A DNA stretch of 64,000 nucleotides from Albifimbria verrucaria (Eukaryota > Ascomycota > Sordariomycetes > Hypocreales > Stachybotryaceae): the NCBI GenBank assembly GCA_020081605.1, contig JAHREC010000011.1:1240001-1304000 (forward strand), in the 5' to 3' direction. A program made the position numbers and the translations under genes. Below, one piece after another: positions 1 through 11,720 of this stretch. The notes beneath the pieces are model-generated. The model made no database searches, had not been told where the DNA came from, and saw only the letters and a program-made list of their open reading frames with translations. Position 1 is the stretch's first letter. Each line of letters starts with the position of its first letter.

Positions 1-1789
1 CCGGTGCACCAGGCACCTGTCTACCCTATCAAGACAGCGTGGGAGCAATGTCCTTCGGCCACACGTCTTCTACCTCATTATACCCACCGCCGATTCCACC
101 ACGGATGAGATCATTGCGCACAATTCAAGAGAGACGCTCTATGGTTTCTTTCCTCGATAAAAGGCGGTATTCGAACTACGACGCCTCATCCGACACCGAT
201 TCCACTTCGGACACCGAGCTGTCTGTAGGCATGGAGGCCCCTATGTGTCGTTTCGGGATCAGTCAGTCACCACTGCAGCTACTTCTGTAGCATCAACACG
301 TCCCAGAGCTTCACCACGGCTCTCGCCACAACTTCCCATCAGCCGGGGTGCAGCTGGATCGACGGTGACTCCGACTACGAGGCCCCAGTAGACCCGATCA
401 TTGACAGATTTGCATGCCTGTCGCCACGACCACCCACTCCACCGGAACTCGTCAGCTCGGCCAAGGGCATGGCTAGTCGTGGAACGCGGCGCCATAGTCA
501 CACAATGCCTCAGCAATACACCTATTCAGCCGCTTGTACGCCGTCTCGGTCGCCTGAACGCCGGCTTTCCATAAGGTCGGAGGACATGGCGCTACGAAGA
601 AGAAGCTCACTGCGAGTTGATAGCCATGAAGGGATGCAGCCCACTACCTTCAATCTGGCTCCATTCTCATCCGCCCAGAGGCCGCGTATTGTTGAACACC
701 TTGAGCCAGTTAGCCCATTGACAGCAGCGCCACCTCCGCCCGACATTGTACAACCCATTATGGTCGATGTTCATAAAGTCGCTTCTCTCGACTCGAGGTT
801 CGATGATGACGTTTACTCTTTGCAAGGCCGCCACTACCCTCGCCCACAGACTATCTATATCCATCCCTCTCCACCACCCTCTCCGCTGCCGAGTGTACAA
901 TCATGGCTTTGCAACAGCTCCCAGCCACACGCTTCCCAACTCGCCAACGACGAGCTGGCAAAGGCGGTGCCGCTACCTCCAGATGTCATCGAAACACTTC
1001 GCGTGTCCATCGCTTGCTTCCCGGAAACGATGTTGCTGACCTGTAGTCTGACCATTGAGACAATCCGCTCATACGCCAAAAGGTCCGCCACCCATCTTCC
1101 GAGGTCATGCGAAGTCAGTCAGCTGAGCCGCGGCCGCCAACGCCTCGCAAATCCATCTGGAGGAAAGTCAAGTCATACCGTCGTGGCAGCCCACCTGATG
1201 ACCATGGACGGAGGAGCTCCGTTAATGTGGAAAAGCCTGGTTTGCAGTCGCCCAGCTCCAGCTCCTGGAAACTGTCAAGCCTTGGGCACCACTCCAGCAC
1301 ATCTTTGGCAACACGTCGGACTACATCTGCGATGCTCTGTACGCGCACATAATTGCTTACAACTACATCTCCGCCCTTATCCCACGCAATTCACTGCCAA
1401 AATCGCGACGTGAGAGTCACGCCCCTGTCGAAATTCAACACGAAGATATTCCTAAGAAGGCCGCATCGCTGCTTGGTCTTGCCCCTGCTGTGGACATGCT
1501 CTCAACAGGTGCTTCAGGCCTGCTCAAAAGCGCCAGCAGCACTCTCCTTAGGGATACATCAACTAGTCAAGTAGCACTCTCCACGTCTTACGAGAACGCG
1601 GTACGTGACATTCAAGCTGGCCTCATGCGGTGTATCGCACGCCTGGTCGCCACAGCTCGGCTTGTAGCCGAAAGCGGGACCGGAGAAGAGCGGCTTGTGG
1701 AAATGGGGGCAAGTGAAGTAGATATGCTGTTGACGAGGAGTTTATGTGAGGTTGTGAGGTTGGCGGAAGAGACAGCATCTGGGTTGTGA
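1..1789 (+). CDS. Disordered fungal protein, 3' part (5' end outside window), frame-broken
   Basis: The window opens inside a coding region that ends at the TGA at 1787-1789. The reading passes through several frames: about 3-250 in frame 3, about 350-1080 in frame 1, about 1090-1350 in frame 3, and from about 1320 a last segment ending in EVVRLAEETASGL. The N-terminal part is rich in Ser, Pro and Arg with acidic patches (SDTDSTSDTE) and looks intrinsically disordered. The C-terminal part (from about 1330, 'YICDALYAHIIAYNYISAL') is hydrophobic/helical and most likely the conserved core. I do not recognise a named domain. The frame changes fall in runs of identical bases, as in the other genes here, so sequence error is more likely than decay, although five breaks in 1.8 kb also allow a pseudogene. 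Confidence 0.55.
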
Positions 1790-2488
1790 GACTCAAAATT
1801 GGTGAAGCGTGTGGATTTCTGAGTAACGCTGCTCGATGAGCATGAAATACCCTTTTGACGAATTTATAATTAATTCACATAAACGAATCTCCTATATAAA
1901 CTCGCATTTACATGTAGTTATAATTACATATGACTCTATCTATCTTTGTTAAAAATGTTTTCTAGAACCGTGTCAGTTTCAAGTTGTCAGGTTGTATATT
2001 GCCCCACGAACACGAGTTACCCTATAGTGATATCAACCCAACTTTGTGCATTTCATTCCCAGCGTGCGCCTTTGGAGCATCTTCTTTGCCAACTGAAATG
2101 GACTCTATAATCATTATCGGTTATATATATAGTATGCGTATTATTTGGTGTTTTGTTAAGACCTAGATATGGAAGTTGTCCAATTGGGCATCTAAACTAC
2201 GGAAGGTTGTCATGTAAGTTTCGCAAGCCACAATTAGCTGTCAACGTCAAACCAACTCAACTCAAAACGCAATCCAATATTTTTCTGCACCAACTGACCA
2301 AACCAGATACTTTCTCAACTTAGTCAACTTTACCTCTTTTCATATTGCAAGTACAAAAGCTGTACACTCCTCAATACGTACTCAACTGTCCCCATTACCA
2401 GCCAAAGCCCTCATATAGAACTTACCGTTGTCGCCCTGTCACCGAACAGGGATCCGTCGAGTACCTCGACCTTCCCATCCTTACAAAT
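1790..2488. other. Intergenic, AT-rich
   Basis: This is the 3' flank of the first gene followed by AT-rich DNA (about 1860-2170) leading to the tRNA cluster. I see no convincing coding region; the short open frames have no recognisable composition. Confidence 0.5.
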
Positions 2489-2573
2489 GCCCCGTTGGCT
2501 AAGTGGTATAGCGTGTCACTAGTACCTTCGAGTGACAATGACAAGATCACTGGTTCGATTCCAGTACGGGGCA
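2489..2573 (+). tRNA. tRNA-Thr (AGU), copy 1, with 13-nt intron
   Basis: A cloverleaf can be drawn by eye. The acceptor is GCCCCGT pairing with ACGGGGC, with discriminator A. The D arm contains the A-box TGGCTAAGTGG, and the T arm is ACTGG-TTCGATT-CCAGT with the B-box GGTTCGATTCC. The anticodon stem TGTCA/TGACA encloses a 20-nt loop, which resolves to CT-AGT-A-A with anticodon AGT (AGU in RNA, read with inosine as IGU) and a 13-nt intron one base 3' of the anticodon, the canonical nuclear position. It is the first of three tandem copies. No T4 or longer run follows it before copy 2. Confidence 0.93.
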
Positions 2574-2598
2574 TGCAAGGAGTTCACTGATTACACCC

Positions 2599-2684
2599 GC
2601 CCCGTTGGCTAAGTGGTATAGCGTGTCACTAGTAATCCCTCAGCGATTATGACAAGATCACTGGTTCGATTCCAGTACGGGGCA
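2599..2684 (+). tRNA. tRNA-Thr (AGU), copy 2, with 14-nt intron
   Basis: The mature part is identical to copy 1 (same acceptor, D arm, anticodon stem, T arm and AGT anticodon) but it carries a different 14-nt intron after CTAGTA. It lies 25 bp after copy 1 and 20 bp before copy 3. Neither spacer contains an oligo-T terminator. The exact identity of the mature parts beside diverged introns fits recent tandem duplication with selection or gene conversion on the mature sequence. Confidence 0.93.
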
Positions 2685-2704
2685 TCCGAGGAGCTTCATC
2701 ACAG

Positions 2705-2790
2705 GCCCCGTTGGCTAAGTGGTATAGCGTGTCACTAGTACTTCCTGAGTGGCAATGACAAGATCACTGGTTCGATTCCAGTACGGGGCA
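2705..2790 (+). tRNA. tRNA-Thr (AGU), copy 3, with 14-nt intron
   Basis: Third copy of the same tRNA, with AGT anticodon and a third intron sequence in the anticodon loop. Unlike the first two copies it is followed by T-runs (TTTTT about 15 nt downstream and a T7 run near 2829) that would serve as RNA polymerase III terminators. Confidence 0.93.
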
Positions 2791-2803
2791 AGCATGAGTT
2801 CCT

Positions 2804-2835
2804 TGAATTTTTGCTGATTTCTTCTATTTTTTTGC
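2804..2835 (+). terminator. Likely Pol III terminator of the tRNA-Thr cluster
   Basis: Two oligo-T runs, five Ts just after the third tRNA and seven Ts near 2829, are the first runs of four or more Ts after the start of copy 1. They are good candidates for termination of the whole tandem cluster. Confidence 0.6.
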
Positions 2836-3622
2836 GTATGGCATGGTGGTGTTGATGAGTGTGTGCGTGTGGCATGTTGTTGGTTGGAAAGGATTTGTGT
2901 ATATTGGCCTAAGGAGCCTATAGTGTAACCAAGAGGGATAGGCACATTTCACGTGATTAAGTGACAACAACAGACTTACACCCTCATGAAACGGTTCAAG
3001 GAGACAATACTCTTGATGCTCCTGACTTTATCCTTTTGCAATTTGATGTAGGTGTACAGAATGCTTGTTGATCGTTGAGTTTCTACGACTTATACGTCTT
3101 TCTGCCTTGTAGTGTGGCTTCACAATTTGCTGATAATTCCTGATACATCATTTATGCCATAATACTTGGTAGAGGGATGCATCATGAGGCCGAGGGAATG
3201 AATCATTGGCTTTAGATAATGGCTTAACAATCATTGCCCTTCATACAGCTATAGAATGGCCCCGTAAAATTAGCTCTTTACCCGAAAATACCTTACCAAG
3301 CTCCTGGTTACTAAAATGATGCTCATCTTTGAGCAAAACCTCGGGAACTCTGAATACTACCCATGATAGACACTTTCCACACGATTCAACTATAACTGCA
3401 ACTATTTGTATCCTTGATCATTTACTACACCATGTACGACGTCAATAATTATACTTTATGATACAAGACGCTCGCCAATCATCATGAGTTCGCCATCCCG
3501 AAATGTCAACGCCATCCATATACCTCACAACCATATAGCATTGGTTATGGCCAATTACAACCTGTCTATAGCCGCAGAAACCAAATAACATGTCCTACTC
3601 CAGAAAAAGGCGACCTCGCTTT
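2836..3622. other. Intergenic
   Basis: This lies between the tRNA cluster and the 3' end of the glycosyltransferase-like gene. It is AT-rich, and no gene, repeat or regulatory motif could be supported. Confidence 0.45.
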
Positions 3623-5493
3623 TCATAGCACTAGAGGGCCCTTGCCATCGCCGAAGAGCTCCTCGTGCCACGGCTTGCTGCCCTTTGGCAGACGCCATCC
3701 CACTCTATGGCAGTGAACTTGGCCTGTTCGGTCCCCTTGGCTGGCTCGAAGACGGTCACTTTCCTCATCTTCTCATCAGCCTTGGTTGTGTAGTAGGTGA
3801 TGTCTTTACCACCCTTGGTAGGAGACCGCATCCGCAACAGAGGCCAAGCTAGGGATCCATCCTCGGGTGGCTGTAGGCTGGCGGTTACAAGCTTGCGCAG
3901 CTCCGGGTAGAACCATGTCTTGTCCCACCAATTCTTGACGCGCCATGACTTGAGGCCGTCAACGTAGGCATTGTGATGGATGCCGACGGGTGTCACGCCA
4001 AAGTAAAAGTCCGTGTAAAGAGGGACCTGTCCCCACTTCACGTCCTTGAGACCGCCGTTATGCGCCTCGTTGCCACGAAGCTCGACAGGCATGCCCGACA
4101 CGCGGGCATCTCCGGGTACCCCGGCTTTGTCTGATTCGGCCTTGACAGCCTCTGCGTCGTCAAGCTTGACGAAGTATCCGTCTTCCTCAGCGGAGCAGGT
4201 GGCAGGGATTGTGGTAAAGTTGTAATCCAGGCCGATACCAAACTCGAAGTTCTTGCCGTTCAGAGCGGCCGCTGCAATCTTGCGCACCGGTCCGGGCATG
4301 TCGGAGAATTCACTGACGGCGGCTGTGCCGTTCCAAGTTGAGATCAGGCCTCGCATCCATTCTCTCCAGAGCTCCTGGTCACCGATGACCTCAGCGTAGA
4401 GGGCCTGGTCACTCCAGAGCTGACGGCCAGACTGTGCGACGGCCTCAATCTTCTCCTTGGCACGCAACAGGCTCTTCCTCAGCGCGCCCATAGTACCCAT
4501 GACCATGCCGCTGTTGACGCAGCGGGGACGAATTTTTCTGTACATGCGCGCGGGATCCCACGTGTTCACCAACTTATCCGTTCCCTCGCCGTACATGTCG
4601 GTCGGCATGGGCGATTGAGGCCAGTGTTCGTAGTGGGGGTCGGAGCCGGACTCGCTGCCTGGCTCGCAATCCTTGGCCGTGGTGACTATGATGGACTGAC
4701 GTGGGGAGGCACGGGAAGTCCTCGACGCCCTCCTTCTTGAGGGCTTCCCACTCTTTGCGGATGCGCTCATCAGCCTCGCGGTTGAGCTGGTGGTAGCGCT
4801 GTATGAGAACAGAGGGTGGAAGTTGGAACCAGATGTCGTAGGCATCGACGAGGATAGCCAGGTCGTCCTCGCTCACATCCGCGCCTTGGTCGGCGTACTC
4901 GAGCAGAGATTCGATGACTGCTAGGAGACTCTCAAGCTTGGCAATATGGCTCCCGGCAAAGTGCCACTCAGGGCGGTTGAATTCGCCGTTCCAGTTCAGC
5001 AAGGTCGGACGGGGATAGCCGAGCGCGACGGCGGACATGACGGCTTTGCATAGGTTAATGTGGGGTGTATCAGCTGGCATGAAGATGCGTAAGCGTCGGT
5101 CGCCGCCATTGTCTGCGTCATGCTTCGGAACATAAATGTCGTGGAACCGCTGCTCGGTCAGGATTTCGTTCTTTGCGCCCCAGGAGATGGAGTCTTGTCC
5201 GAGGGAGAGAACTAATTGCCATGTGAGTTAGCAAGAGGACGGCAGCGGAGTTGTCGGTAGGAGGAACGCACGAGTTGAAGGAATGCTAGACACAGAACAA
5301 AGACCAGCATCAGATTGAACAAGCGCGTGTTCCGGTAGAACCTAGAGACGACCCCGGAAACAGCACCGACAATGACGCTGCCGTTCCTGTGCTTGTTGCT
5401 CTGGGAGCTGGGCTCGGAGGCAGGAAGGCCCTGGTAAGCCGGGCCACTGGGCCGCACAAGAGCGCCAAGGGCGCTGAGCAAACGGCCGGCCAT
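3623..5493 (-). CDS. Type II membrane glycosyltransferase-like protein
   Basis: Starts at the ATG at 5493 (MAGRLLSALGALV). One hydrophobic segment follows a basic stretch (FNLMLVFVLCLAFLQL), giving a type II membrane anchor as in Golgi enzymes. A short intron follows, with donor GTGCGT near 5256, branch GCTAAC and acceptor ATTAG at 5212; the phase across it is off by one base. The luminal part resembles fungal nucleotide-diphospho-sugar transferase-like proteins (PLOD/procollagen-galactosyltransferase type): an acidic 'DAYDIWFQLPP' motif in the DxD position, then 'QSIIVTTAKDC', then 'RPRCVNSGMVMGTMGAL', which fits the conserved NSG and GAL elements of that fold. The frame changes near 4715 (CCCC run) and near 3655 (CAAAGGGC). 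With the last break allowed for, the C-terminus reads PWHEELFGDGKG and ends at 3623; uncorrected, the frame stops at 3631. The exact substrate cannot be told. Confidence 0.72.
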
Positions 5494-6077
5494 GACGAGG
5501 AGAAGCAGAGAGGGGCACAGGGACCCGGTGTGCGGGAAGACAGGACGGCCGGATGAGGCTCGATTACGCTGTTGGTATGAGCAGGTGCAGGTAGCTAGAA
5601 GTAGAGACAGGCTGATGGATGGATGATTGCGATTATGAAAAGGGATTGGCGATAAGAAAAAGCCGATAAGCCCCCAAACCAAACCAAGCCCCTGGTTCAT
5701 TGTTGCAGAAAGAATTAAGCTTCAGCGCCGTGCGTCCACTAAGTTTGGGGCTCCACCCTGCTAGAGCCACTGATGGGCTGCCCCTGAAACACGTTACATA
5801 GGGGCCAACGAAGCCACCACGCATGGCCGTTACCAGGCGGAGGTACCTGTACTTGGAGAGCGGTAGGCTTTACAGCGGGATCCGAAGTCACTTTTTCCCG
5901 AAAGTGGGCCGTGCAAATCACCGTCATTCTTTTGCTGCAGCCAAAAAGACGATGCTCCTCCAACTCCGTCTATTCCGCCCAATATTCTCACCACCACCAT
6001 CTCCTCCTCCCCATCCTCCTCCACCACGCATCCCACGCCACATGTCAGCACGGCTCAGGCCCTGATATCTGGCCGCG
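5494..6077. promoter_or_regulatory. Divergent promoter region between glycosyltransferase-like and battenin-like genes
   Basis: About 580 bp separate two divergently transcribed genes, so both promoters must lie here. A CT-rich stretch (CACCACCATCTCCTCCTCC, about 5991-6030) directly precedes the ATG at 6078, typical of fungal core promoters. No coding region is supported. Confidence 0.5.
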
Positions 6078-7462
6078 ATGTCTACGCCACGAGCATCGCT
6101 GCACCGGCCCGGCGCGGCATCTCCTCCCGGCGACAAGCTGCGGACTCTGTTCGCATTCAGCATCTTCGGTATGCGCATGCCCCTAGCCGTTGTCGATTTA
6201 AATCTCCGAGCCTGATGTTGGCCATGTTTTTGCCTCCACCACTGCGCATGAGATTGGTCGATACTCCGGAATCTACGTCCGATTGCTGACAACTTCACCA
6301 GGCTTTGTCACCGTAACCGTCGCGCCCATTGTCTACGCCGCTTGCTACCTTATCGTCCCCTATCCGAGACCAGTTGTCGTCTTGATCGAGACGTTGCCCG
6401 CCATTGCCGTCAAGTTCCTGATTCCACACCTCGTCCCCTATGTCAAGTACTCGCTTCGCCCGATAATAGTGGCCGCCGGCTTGCTGCTGGCCTCGGCCTT
6501 GATCGACCTCATCACGCCCAACGTCCATCCACCCGTCCGCATCCTGCTTACATTGCTGGCCGCTGCTGCCACTGCTGCCTCGGAGGTTACGCACCTTGGC
6601 CTGCTGCGATACTATGGAAAGACCGGTTTGGCGGGCTGGGGTCTCGGCACTGGTGCCGGTGCTATTGCCGTCGCCGTCATGCCGTACATTGTCACCTACA
6701 GGATGGGACTGTTTCTGCGAAGCGCCGTCCACTACACCTACTACCTGATCCCGATGATGTTGATCGGGTACTACGTCGTTCTTCCCCGCTCCCATATTCC
6801 TCGATCCGGTCACAACAACGAGCGTAATGTACAGGACATGGATCTTGGAGATGATGATGTCGAGCTCCTGGCCCACGGTATTACCGCGACTCCACGACAT
6901 TCCGTCAAAGCATCCAGGACAATCTCAAGCTCTTTCGCTTGCTTACGATGCCCTACATGTTTCCCCTGTTCGCCAGCGCCGTGTTCCAAGGTATCATCTT
7001 TCCCGGTGTTACCCGAGCGTATCCCTCATCCTCTTCGTTCGAGGCCTATTCAGCTTACTTTGCTGCGTACGGCTTCGCTTTCCAGCTGGGAAACATGCTT
7101 GGACGAGTATCCGCGGTTTTCATGCGCTCGCAAAAGGCAAGAGTCCGATGACCCGCCTTTGCGTCGTTTCTGTCTTGGCTGTCATTAACGCATGCTTCCT
7201 CTTCTTCACTTGGCCTATTGTGGTCTTTGTGCTTGTTCTTGTGGTTGGCTTCATGTGCGGCACAGTGTACAGCAACACCTTCACAGCGGTTCTGGAGGAC
7301 TCAGGACCTGCAGCTGGCAACCGGGAATTCAGTCTCGGTGTCATTGGAATTGGCGAAACGGAAGGCGTTCTCATTGCAGCCTTCATTGGCGCTGCTTTGG
7401 AGTCGTCAATATGCTCCTTCAGCTTCGGTAGTGGGCAGCGATGGTGTCATAATGTACGGTGA
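6078..7462 (+). CDS. CLN3/battenin-like multi-pass membrane protein
   Basis: The ATG at 6078 starts a 91-nt exon. An intron (6169-6301, GTATGC...CACCAG) joins it in phase to a long hydrophobic frame. The features fit the battenin (CLN3/Btn1) family of vacuolar/lysosomal membrane proteins: a segment 'LPAIAVKFLIPHLVPYVKYS' like the family's 'ADILPaLliKlIaPff..yS' region, 'SEVTHLGLLRYYGKTGLAGW' followed by a Gly-rich 'GLGTGAGAI', 'GIIFPGVTRAYP...YGFAFQLGN' and the late 'REFSLGVIGIGETEGVLIAA', corresponding to the family's 'REFSmgavsigds.Gi..a'. The frame shifts near 6870 (GG run) and near 7130 (AAAA run), both as single missing bases. In yeast and man the family affects vacuolar/lysosomal pH and basic amino acid handling. 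The C-terminal end (about 7410-7462) is uncertain. Confidence 0.75.
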
Positions 7463-8033
7463 TTTCGCACCGGCGTAAGTGTATCAACATATATTGGGAT
7501 ACGCACGTAAGGAGTTTCGGGATTGCTATCATATTATAATAGACGGGCCGCGCATCAGCGTCTGGACAATGCTTATTGGACAATGCTCAATTACAACGTC
7601 GTACACCATGTATAGACTTTGTTCACCGATTCTTGTGATATGCGTCATGACTTGATTTTGACGGAACCACAGCAGCGATATACTTGAATAGGACGATGCC
7701 GAAGCGGCGTGAGTCACCGCCGTGCTTACAGCATTTCATCCTCACGATCCGGAACAGCATCCGAAATGGATCCCGGCAAATTCGCCGTTATGTCCGTTCG
7801 CCCCACAGTCAAGCAACGGCTAATAGCTCTAGGGCCGTCTCATGATTGGTAGTTGGTGGAACTGCGTTGGTTGCCGAGGATGAGACTGCCTGTTTATATG
7901 GAGGACTGCCCAGATGCGCGACTTGGACCCAATGTCTAGCCTCTCATCTCATGAATCTGACTGTTTGAAATTCTGTCCACACACGTTATTTTACCCATAA
8001 ACTATCTCGTCTAGCAACTCCATCACCGTAACC
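7463..8033. other. Intergenic / promoter of the hydrolase gene
   Basis: About 570 bp with no supported gene. It holds the 3' flank of the battenin-like gene and the promoter of the alpha/beta hydrolase. Confidence 0.45.
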
Positions 8034-8878
8034 ATGGCTGTTGACGCTACTCATGCCATCGTCCACAATGAAGGTTGCGATCTTCATTATTGCTACAGAG
8101 GCGCCGGACCAATGCTGCTCTTTGTCCCCGGTGGCAATGGCCATGGACGCCAGTTTTACAAGGTCATGGATGGGCTGGCCGATCGATATACATGCGTGAC
8201 GTTTGACCGACGACAAATGTCGGCAAGTCAGGTCCCTGTCAACAAGTCGCTGAACATGTTTCAGCAAGCGCGTGATATTGTCGCCATAATCAAAGTCATG
8301 GGCTTTGAGAAGGCCACTATATTCGGAAGCAGTCTCGGTGCTCAACTCGGTTTTGTAGTAGCTGCCGAGCATCCTCAAGTTGTAGAACACCTCATCGGAC
8401 ACGAGGGGCCGTCAATGGTGCTGCTACCCGATTACCCACAGATATATGAATGGGTTATTGCACTCATTGATAAGCGCAATGAAGAGGGCTGGGAGGCGGC
8501 ACATGTGGACTTCCGCAAGTCTTTTGTGGGATATGATGAAGACACACCAGGAATAGCACCGGGTGTAGCGCCACGATTGAAGCCCGAGACGAAGAATACA
8601 CAGAACTTCTGGGAAAACGAGTTCTATGTTGCAACGACATTTCACCCAAACATGGAAAAGATAAAGAGGAACAGGGTCAGTGTGGGACTCATGAGGGAGA
8701 ACGCAGTGGGGATGCTTTCTATGCCAGGACCACCTATGAGCAGGCAAAGGTTCTGGGATGCGAGAGGTGGGATGTTCCTGGACATCACACAGGTTTCGAG
8801 TCGGAAACTGAGGCGTTTTTACCGCACCTAGTGAGGATGCTGGATGTGTTGAAGGAGAAGAAAGCTACGCAGTCGTGA
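8034..8878 (+). CDS. Alpha/beta hydrolase
   Basis: Single-exon gene starting at ATG 8034 in a good fungal context (ACCATGG). Alpha/beta-hydrolase hallmarks in order are the oxyanion/HGxx-like 'LLFVPGGNGHGRQFY', 'YTCVTFDRRQMSAS', the nucleophile elbow 'GSSLGAQ' (serine nucleophile), an acidic residue region, and the late 'VPGHHTGFE' with the catalytic His. The His and the following 'FLPHLVRMLDVLKEKK' are only in frame if the GGGG at 8708-8711 is one base short; as written the frame ends early at about 8831. With that single break the length is about 281 aa, normal for the family. Cytosolic, no signal peptide. Substrate unknown; related proteins are small-molecule hydrolases. Confidence 0.8.
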
Positions 8879-11720
8879 GACATGATATATGTATTTATTC
8901 GGAGCTGGGTTGAAGCGTTCAAGACATAGGAAGCTAATCAAAGCGTGCTATTATTTTTGCAGCAACAAAACTTGGTATGGTAGTTTGTAAGCAGAAATGA
9001 CGCCCCTGATTCGGGGCTTGAGCGTAAGTAGCTAACCTGACAATTTCCAAGAGTTGGCCATGATAGAAGTCTGAACGCGTGATGACCATGATGGCAACGC
9101 TGCGTCAAAGTGAGAGTCTAAGGTATATACATAAACATAAAACAAGGAGACTCAAATTGACTAGGATCACAAGTTCGTATTGTTGCTAGTGTATCTGGAG
9201 AACTAGAAAGCGCAAATAACATGCACACCGTTGAAGCTTGGATGAGCATGGTGTGAATATGACCCCATCTTCCTCATATGTCTCAAGCTACGTCATTTGA
9301 GCTCAAAAATAGGAGCTGGGGCTTGATTTTCGTAGTTTCATCACAAGGATGTGTCACCTGAGCAGCAAACCACATCTTGCTTAGGGGTTATCACAATCAC
9401 AAGCGATAGCCTCCTCTCTCATGAACCAAGCAGTTCATGAGATACAAATGCAAAAATCGTGCCTGATGGAGCCAAATACACGAAACAACAGCCCTAGGCA
9501 CCCCGCATAGTCTCGTTTCCACCCTCCTCGTCTTATCTCCAGCTCAACTACAATGATTCCCTCCTACAAAACTGTCTATGAGTGTGATTCGAATGTTTCT
9601 GTTTCAGAAAAACGATTTGATTAACTTTTACTCAGGATATTGGCTCAGTTGTAAAATAAGCAACACTGTATCATATTGACGGTACCCGCAATAAGTAGAA
9701 TTATCGGGTAGTATATCACGATTAGGCAAATCTTTGAAAGCCCTTGCGAACCCGTCATGAGAGTAAGTGGTGCTAGTAAGTACTAGCTTTTAGCACTGGG
9801 CATGATAAACAGCCCCGTACCGTCATAGCTACAGCTGAAACAATGACAATCAAGGTCATTGAGTGTCCGGTTATCATACTGAAATGCTCTAGGCTGTCTG
9901 ACTAATCCTAACAAACCACGAGGATCTTCAAAGCCATATCCTCTCAGTCCAATGAACTTCTTGTCGGCTGGACTCGAACTGAAGCGTGGTGACGTGAATA
10001 GTTCCATCTCACCATATTATTATGTGACAAAAATAGGGAGGTGATATCGCTGGACAACCCCACATTTAAATGTTCCAAACATCTCAAACCCGTATTATCC
10101 AATACCCCATCTTTCTCGATTTCGTCATTTCAAGTCAAAGGCATGCCTTCAGATATTCTGCCATCTATCATATATGAGATCATTTGATACACGTAATGAG
10201 GCATCAGTCTAAACACATCTCGAATGATGAGATACAGAAATTTATAGATTTGTTAATCCTCAATTTCAAGCTTTAGCTTGATAGGTGATAAATTAAGTCA
10301 ACAGCATTGGCCCTTTAAATGACGGGCTTTTTGCGCAACGTAGTACACAAGAAGGGTTGCTCCCACTTCACACAGCTTGATGTAAATTGAACTAAATTAT
10401 AACCGAACAAAAATCTTACTTGAGTTAGCTTTCAAACCAGCAGATACAACATGAAGTCGACGCGTATTTTCCACACTATTCTTTCTAGTACAATCAGACC
10501 CTTAGTTGCACAAGAGCCTATAACCGGGTAAAGTATACCAGTAAGTGGGCATTTCCATTCACATAATGGCAAATTTGCATGAGACTAATGGAAACAAAGC
10601 GTGGCATCTTGTAGAACGGCGTTTTCAACCATGGGAAGGTTAGCACGGCTGCTGAACCATGTACTGAAGTTCAAGATACTACCAAAGGGCCATTCAGTGT
10701 CAGCAATGATATGCCTAATCCTCGCGCGCTGGGAAAATTGGTTTATAAGCCATTCTTCCTAAGACCGATGTCAAAACCCGGAAGAGAAACCTGCCATGAA
10801 ACATGTTCGAAAGAATGCTGAGCTTATCGCCGAGTTGAGGCGTTCTGATACAGGAGTTACTAATGATGCTACTAATAATACAGCGAAGCCATCTGATGAT
10901 CGAAGATTTATTATAGGATCAAATTATGAACCGCTTTGTCACGATTCTCATGGCATCCGCCGTTTCATTCTCTCGGCTAGAAAGGGCTTCAAACACAGTA
11001 GAAGACGTCGAGGGAAGCAAAGATTGTTGAAGGAAGAGGGTTTAAAAGTGAAAAAATGCCTGAAAATAATCAATCAAACTCATACCGAGTTCGGAAAGGA
11101 AATGGAAATCTCTTGGGCCTGGACATTTTGGGTCTAAATGCGTTCCTTACTTAAGATCCAGATATGCCTATTGTTACGGCTAGTATGACAGCAATCTAAA
11201 TGTGAACATGTCAAAGATGGAGTTCCTAAGCCAACTCGTCAGATTTGCCCAAACTTGACGAATACAAACATCCGGGCTGATTTGAGTTTTCCCCTTCGCT
11301 ATAGTGAATGGATCTGACCACAAGTGACTTTACCTCACTGGGATGTTTGTCACTAGGTTTCAGTTGCAATTGACCTTTTGATGTCATGTCGGATGTAGTG
11401 GCTGACAATTTATCGGGCCTTTTATATATGCCGAGACATATAACTTTCCTGTTGGACTCCCGGAATAAATGGTGTTAAGCTTTAGCAAGTATATAAAGCA
11501 TTCGTTGTGGCCTCCTAAGCTGGCAGACTGGGTGATCGAAAGCACAGTACGCGACTTTCCAATAGTTTCAAAGTTTACAACAAGAGAATCTCGTGACTGA
11601 AGCCACTTAAGCAATCAGGTCTCTGAGTTCCATATCAAACCGGCCGCTCACCGAATTCCGCCAGCAAACTGCTTCTTATTTTTATTTTTATCTTATTTTC
11701 CTTTTCTTAAAGGAATCAAG
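8879..11720. other. Gene-poor region, 2.8 kb
   Basis: No well-supported gene. Near 10451 a short frame starts with a secretion-like N-terminus (MKSTRIFHTILSS...) and is followed, after a possible intron ending in CTTGTAG at about 10617, by an open stretch that ends in a Cys-containing tail (ETCHETCSKEC, stop near 10820). This may be a small secreted protein gene but could be chance, because a second frame is also open there. A frame at 10796-11137 is basic and has no recognisable domain. Near 10143 a short PSDILPSIIYEII reading resembles the first residues of an F-box but stops at once. No transposon ends were recognised. Confidence 0.4.

Noticed and set aside
6295..6900. 201-codon minus-strand frame opposite the battenin-like gene
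   Set aside because: Shadow of the hydrophobic plus-strand coding sequence.
10143..10190. Short F-box-like start (PSDILPSIIYEII)
   Set aside because: Stops after 14 codons and nothing F-box-like follows in any frame.
10796..11137. 113-codon plus-strand frame with a basic stretch (KHSRRRRGKQR)
   Set aside because: No domain, no supporting promoter or splice evidence, and it overlaps another possible small gene; kept only as a remark.
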